Of a DNA stretch of 64,000 bases, positions 59,518 through 64,000 are shown piece after piece. A program made the position numbers and the translations under genes. The stretch spans positions 19,936,574 through 20,000,573 of the forward strand of contig OX579633.1 in assembly GCA_951230915.1 (NCBI GenBank). Direction: 5' to 3'. Each line of letters starts with the position of its first letter. The first letter of the stretch is position 1. The DNA comes from Antitrichia curtipendula (taxonomy: Eukaryota > Streptophyta > Bryopsida > Hypnales > Leucodontaceae). The notes below the pieces were generated by a model. That model ran no database searches. It saw only the letters and a list, made by a program, of their open reading frames with translations, and was not told the DNA's origin.

Positions 59518-60199
59518 GAGCATCGCCACCGCAGAGCGCCAAGTGAAGCTGACCCGGTGAACTGGCGCGTTAGGCCGGGTATTTTCCCCCACCGCAGGCA
59601 CGCGAACTCGCCAGAAATACCCAGCCACTTCAAGTTTTCAAGAGGGGACGGGCAAATGGGGAAGCCCTGGCGCGCCTCACTATGGGGTTTGACTTCACTT
59701 TTTACCCTGACTTTGAGGTAATGACACCCCAGCTGCCACTCAAATGTAATTAAAAGAGATTAATTGTCATGAAATTCCTTTTATTTGTATGAAAAACAAA
59801 AGAAAAAAACACTTTTGCGTACAAGAAAGATCCCTTTACTTGTGTCTGTAGAAATTGGAATGTAAGTATTTTCAACTTCTATTAAGTTTCTAGGGAGAGG
59901 AGTAGCTCACTATATGCACAAGGGGTGGTAAGAGGTAGAACAAACAATGTGGGATAAGTAAATTAGATGTAGTAGGAGCTTCACTCATAGTTTTTTCAAA
60001 ATTATGAATTGTGTTAAAAGAAGGATTTTAGACCTCATTTAGGCATATTAGAATAATTATTTCCAAAAAACTTTGAACTAAGAAAAGTTGGAGAATCAAG
60101 TTAAATTTCATTTGCAAAAATTCATTTGAGATTTTGATTCTCCACTCACCAAAATCCCTCTTGGCACCCCTGTTTGAGGAGTCTGCGATGGCGATGCTC
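59518..60199. mobile_element. Inner Tourist/Harbinger-like element, 682 bp, TAA duplication
   Basis: The left end GAGCATCGCCACCGCAGA and, on the minus strand, the right end GAGCATCGCCATCGCAGA match. Both are flanked by TAA (59515-59517, 60200-60202). It contains an FB1 half copy at 59905-60145. Confidence 0.8.
59905..60145. mobile_element. Foldback FB1, left arm only
   Basis: It runs from CTCACTATATGCACAAGGGG through CTCATTTAGGCATATTAGAA to TCATTTGAGATTTTGATTC, parallel to the left arm of copy c. The right arm is missing. Confidence 0.75.
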
Positions 60200-60374
60200 T
60201 AAGTTTTATATCAAAACCTTTAAATTCTTTGCAATAATACCCATTTGGCGCCCCTGCTTGGCGCGTCAGCTGTGGGGCAGAGAAGGAGTGGTAAAGCCCC
60301 ACTCTCCAAATCCACACGCCAAGGCAGCACTTGGCGCCCCTCCTTGGCGCGCGTCAGGCGTGGGGATGCCCTTA

Positions 60375-61035
60375 GCCGGCCATATTTTTGCTCCGGCCCA
60401 GTCACTCCGTGGGTTGGCGCCCTTTGCCAAGTGGTTGTGGGTCTGCTCTAAGAGCAACCCCACAGTTCCCGCATGAAACAGGGACTGCAAGTGTCACCTT
60501 GCCATGCGGAGAGATGCGGATGGGCATACTAGATTATATCTGGCCCACATCAACACTATAAGCCACACTTGGAAGTGGGACAGGGTCAACACTAGAGAAC
60601 CGGAGCTCACCTCATCATGACTTCGTCAACCGTGCAGCCATTATTACCAAGACTATTTGCGGGGTTTGTTGATTCCGTTCCTCTTTGAAGCTAGCACCCT
60701 GTGCTTCATCTTCATCTTGTGCCTCTTGTGAGGCTCTGGTTTTGGCCGTGTGCTCGGCACATTTGGCCATGCCCGGTCATAACTGGGCCCTCCCCATGCG
60801 TGCCATGGGGTTCAAATCCCATGTATCAGTGGGTGGGAGGAGTCAACAAGGTCAAAATATAGAAAGCACTTTTATGCTTCTTCTATAGTGTCTAATACAT
60901 TGATATTGGTGGAACTCTCTCTCCTACTTCCACGCCTATCAATCATCGGTGACATTGTGCTTGTCTTTTAGTTGCTTTCTTTGCCCACTTGGGTGCAGGC
61001 GTAAGTTGGCCCTAAGTCAATCATAGTGTAAGGTA
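60375..61035. other. GC-rich repeat fragments, then spacer
   Basis: Fragments related to the GAGCATCCCCAC family meet head to tail near 60450 as TGCTC-TAA-GAGCAACCCCAC. Farther right, GGTTCAAATCCC at 60810 resembles a tRNA box B, but no cloverleaf forms. No gene is called. Confidence 0.5.
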
Positions 61036-61270
61036 ACATGTCCAGAAATCGTCCACCTAAGAGCTAAAACTGAATTTTGGGGAGACAAAGCTTCTTGACA
61101 TAATTTTCAGTAAATTTCCTTGAAAGAAAAGTGTAATTGGCATCTAACCCAAGTTGTTTCATAGTTTTTGGAGCTTTGTGAAATTAGTTCTAGAATTTTG
61201 AAGTTGAAACAGCATAGGGCTCAAAAATTGCCCACCTCCTAAAATGTACATTGTTTGTACATTGAGAAGG
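61036..61270 (-). repeat. Dispersed repeat R3, copy 3 of 3, inverted
   Basis: On the minus strand it reads TGTACAAACAATGTACATTT, then GAAACAACTTGGGTTAGATG, ending GATTTCTGGACATGTTACC, parallel to 34206-34432. There the same end abuts a TTAA element; here no element is present. Confidence 0.75.
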
Positions 61271-62129
61271 CTATGAAAAAGCAACATATACACATAGTCG
61301 GCACATTTGAGGATGCGGGCAATTTTAGAGCTTGCGCAATTTCAAAGCCTATTACTTTAGCTGCTTGCTTCAAATTGGCGTAACATAGAGACTTGTTCAT
61401 TACAAATCTCACAAATCATATAAAAGGATGTGAATGATTCAAGTATGTGATTAAACATGTATGAAATAGTGTCCTACATTCTAAGTAAGGTAGATTATTA
61501 TCTCCTCCTTAGATCAATTTCAGCAATTGTGTGTAAGAATAATTCAATTTTGGAATTCACACTTGAAGAAGTTCTTACAATTATTTTCAAATTATTGAAA
61601 AATTCTAATTATGGTGTTTCAAATTTTACAAAGAAGTTGTAAAAATCTTTGAGTAATATTTTCTTTGTTTTCTGGATATTGATCTACACATTTATCAATC
61701 TTTGAATATTCTTCTAATCAAGCTTAAATACTTACAAAATTGACGCATACATGGAATATGACATTAGTTCAATTACTAATTCACCCAACATATGTACTGC
61801 ATAATAGTGGTTGTGGTGCTTGAATTCAAGAATGTATTTTTTAGTGTCAGTTTAGAGTGGCATATTGAAGATGTCCTTGGTACATTTACATCAAAATAAG
61901 AAAACTTCATCAATGTTCACTAAAAGTTTGGTATTGGATTCAGAAGACAATCTACTTATCTACAAAAGCATGTAACTTTATTATGCATATCGGTACTTTC
62001 AACTAATTATATATGGCTATCTTTTGAGTGGATAGTGAGGATGAGGTGCATTTCAATTAATGCACTCCCACCTCCATTCACAAAAAGTCAAAAAACACAA
62101 ACAAACAAATAGGCAGACATATGTATTTT
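61271..62129. other. AT-rich spacer
   Basis: No gene or clear repeat end is recognised. Confidence 0.5.
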
Positions 62130-62457
62130 AATCCTAAAATATTATATTTTGTCTACATGTAAAGCTTTGATTCATTCTATTTGGACTAGAGATGAGAAAG
62201 CTATGGACAATCTTGTTTTTTGGGCAATCTAAGCACCTTCTTGAAAAAAACACTTTTTGTCCAACTTTAAATGCTAATATCTTCCAATCCAAATTTGATG
62301 AAATTTTTATTACATAGTCTCAAACAAGTTAAGTACAACATTTTATGGTTAAATTCCAAAAAAATATTATTTTTTTGGTTTTATTGGGTGAACACAATAG
62401 AAGTGGCAATTTTGAGTGGTTTTTGATAGAAAACACACTTGGGGCTTTAGAGGTTGA
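62130..62457 (-). mobile_element. TTAA-flanked element, copy F, truncated
   Basis: It parallels the second half of copy D (CCTAAAATATTAT, GCTTTGATTCATTCTATTTG, GAGAAAGCTATGGACAATCT) and ends GGGGCTTTAGAGG-TTGA, where TTAA has changed to TTGA. The hairpin end is missing. Confidence 0.7.
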
Positions 62458-62599
62458 CAACGAATAACTAAAATTTACAATCCTCCACAATTTTTTTTAG
62501 AAATGCACCTTACAAGACCCCCAATTAATAATGTGGTCTTCACTATTCCAATTCTATAATTAACATTTAGAATAAAATTGAGCCAAACCAATGATTACC

Positions 62600-62648
62600 T
62601 CAAATTCTTTGGGCTAATTATCAATGTAAAATGTAAAATGTAAAATGT

Positions 62649-62705
<57 letters not shown>

Positions 62706-62735
62706 TATGTTGATAATTAGCCCAAATTTGTAATT
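62600..62735. repeat. Palindrome enclosing A and AT microsatellites
   Basis: TTTGGGCTAATTATCAATGT on the left is mirrored by GTTGATAATTAGCCCAAA on the right. Between them are four ATGTAAA units, about 27 A and about 14 AT units. Confidence 0.85.
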
Positions 62736-62936
62736 TTACATCATCTATTTTGGAAAATGATCACTCAAGTTTTTGTTTTTGTTTTGGAGCAGTGGTAAGT
62801 TATTTCTTCAATACCTTTGTGGTATTTGGACTATAATTAGTGATACCTATGTGAAACTAAGGTAATACCTAAGTCAATTTGATAGCTATTTGGCTTTTAA
62901 ATTCAATAAGAATTTGTCTAGATTGTCCAAAAAATT

Positions 62937-63490
62937 TTAATCCTCAAAGAGCATTTTTCATTTTTGGACTTGGGCAAACTTCATTAAGTTTTTATATTAA
63001 AACACACATTTTTTATTTTTTTATTTTTTTATTTTTTGCATTTAGTAATATATGTCTAAAATTTAATCTCATTCTTTCATAATTAAAAAGTTCAAGTTGA
63101 ATTTTATATGATTTTTTAAAGAATTTTATTTATAAAAATCATAGAATTTACAAAATTTCTTAAACTAATATAAAATTTTGAAAGAAAATGGAAATAATAG
63201 TGAAAGAAATCATGGCATAAGTGATGTACTAATTGGAAAATATAAGTAGAAAAATTTGATAGAAAGAGCTCAAAAATGGTTTATTTTGAGGTTTCAAGAT
63301 GCTACCTTCAAAGTGCCACAAAATTTATAATTTTAATAATTAAAAAAATTCAAATGGAATAAAAAATAGATTATTGAAGCTACTTTTTTTTTATCTAGGT
63401 TTAAAAACATTTAAAATAAAAATCTATGTAAAAATTTAAGTTTTGACTTTCAAAATGCCCATGGAATATGCAATGTCCTTTAAGGGTTAA
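62937..63490 (+). mobile_element. TTAA-flanked element, copy H, 554 bp
   Basis: The left end TTAA-TCCTCAAAGAGCA and the right end CCTTTAAGGG-TTAA fit the family. The interior is strongly AT-rich and diverged, so membership rests mainly on the ends. Confidence 0.5.
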
Positions 63491-64000
63491 TTTCCATTAC
63501 ATAAAATAGCCTTTGTGTTTTCTCTATAACAAAGTGGTTAAAATTTGTACAAAAGAGAGACATTGTTTTCATTTATAATATACAATGTTTTTATTATACA
63601 TGTTTTTTGCTAATTGACTTCAACCAAAAGGTATTGACTATTTTTTGTTAAGAAAATATTCATTTGGAGGGGTCAAAATAGCTAGAATTATCATTGTATT
63701 TATCATTGTATATTTAAGACCTTCAACCAAATTTTACCTATGTATCACCTAGTTTTGATATAGATATCACCAAGTATCACATGAGTATTGAACAAACAAC
63801 TCGATCCTTCTCCAAAATGATTAAAAAAAAAAAAAAAAATTGGTCAGTGGTAACATACCATGTCAGGGATGCGACCTAAGACCGTGTGAAACCGACAAGG
63901 CTCTCCAAAAGAGGACCCAAACCTTCAAACAAGAATATACTTTTTCTTTTTTCTTTTGGTCTGTTGAAATGGGGTCTTTCCAGACAGTGCGGGATTTACA
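63491..64000. other. AT-rich end of window
   Basis: No gene is seen. A run of about 17 A at 63823-63839 is followed by TGGTCAGTGGTAACATACC, which weakly resembles a Pol III box A; no tRNA fold or matching box B is present. Confidence 0.45.

Larger units (their letters stand above)
57612..60371. mobile_element. Outer Tourist/Harbinger-like element holding several nested insertions
   Basis: The left end GAGCATCCCCACGCCTGATG follows TTA (57609-57611). The right end on the minus strand, GGGCATCCCCACGCCTGACG, precedes TTA (60372-60374). Matching ends and TTA on both sides support one element now stretched to 2.76 kb by the insertions listed below. The end regions are GC-rich (GCGCC words), unlike the AT-rich insertions. 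The pairing of ends is inferred, since related GC-rich fragments abound nearby. Confidence 0.5.

Noticed and set aside
60780..60840. tRNA gene suggested by GGTTCAAATCCC
   Set aside because: Only a box B-like word; no acceptor or anticodon stem can be formed.
63823..63900. SINE or tRNA suggested by an A tract next to TGGTCAGTGGTAAC
   Set aside because: No box B and no cloverleaf on either strand.
1..64000. CRISPR array, bacterial operons or organelle DNA
   Set aside because: Repeats lack regular unique spacers, and genes are spliced nuclear plant genes.

Overview
This window is AT-rich nuclear DNA of a land plant. That follows from spliced plant gene families (a HAK/KUP potassium transporter, a ferroportin/IREG transporter and a GIL1/IRKI-type DUF641 protein), a eukaryotic tRNA-Gln, and typical plant DNA transposons (CACTA, Stowaway, Tourist/Harbinger-like). 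The species cannot be read from the sequence. A non-seed plant such as a moss or another bryophyte is my guess only.

Layout. 1-2761 is the end of a CACTA (En/Spm) transposon with the tail of a transposase-type gene and tandem subterminal repeats. 5.0-6.0 kb (minus strand) holds a two-exon gene for a hydrophilic 230-residue protein of unknown function. 6-15 kb is repeats and foldback elements. 16.08-22.08 kb (plus) is a 12-exon HAK/KUP gene (780 aa). 22-39.9 kb is a repeat field with one tRNA-Gln(UUG) at 26.6 kb. 39.9-42.4 kb (plus) is a four-exon GIL1/IRKI-like gene (541 aa). 43.6-46.3 kb is a cluster of long terminal-inverted-repeat elements, including a pair of arms of about 560 bp. 46.5-51.9 kb (minus) is a nine-exon ferroportin gene (543 aa) with one GC-AG intron. 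52-64 kb is again nested transposons.

The genes do not form a pathway. Two are membrane transporters (K+ and iron/metal), one belongs to a light/gravity signalling family, and one is unknown. I reconstructed each from exon-by-exon splice signals with reading phase kept throughout.

The most interesting content is non-coding. About eight copies of an AT-rich element family are flanked on each intact side by TTAA, begin with YCCYTAAAG-type ends, and carry a 19-bp subterminal hairpin near one end only. One copy sits inside another repeat whose uninterrupted relative is also in the window, giving a natural empty site. TTAA targets with CCY ends are the signature of piggyBac-type elements, which to my knowledge are not an established part of land-plant genomes. 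A short phrase around AAAGTTATGGACAA recurs, roughly every 160-180 bp in places, in these elements and in other repeats. Several transposons are stacked inside one another (55.9-60.4 kb), so a relative insertion order can be read. I saw no LTR-retrotransposon coding region, no CRISPR array and no rRNA.
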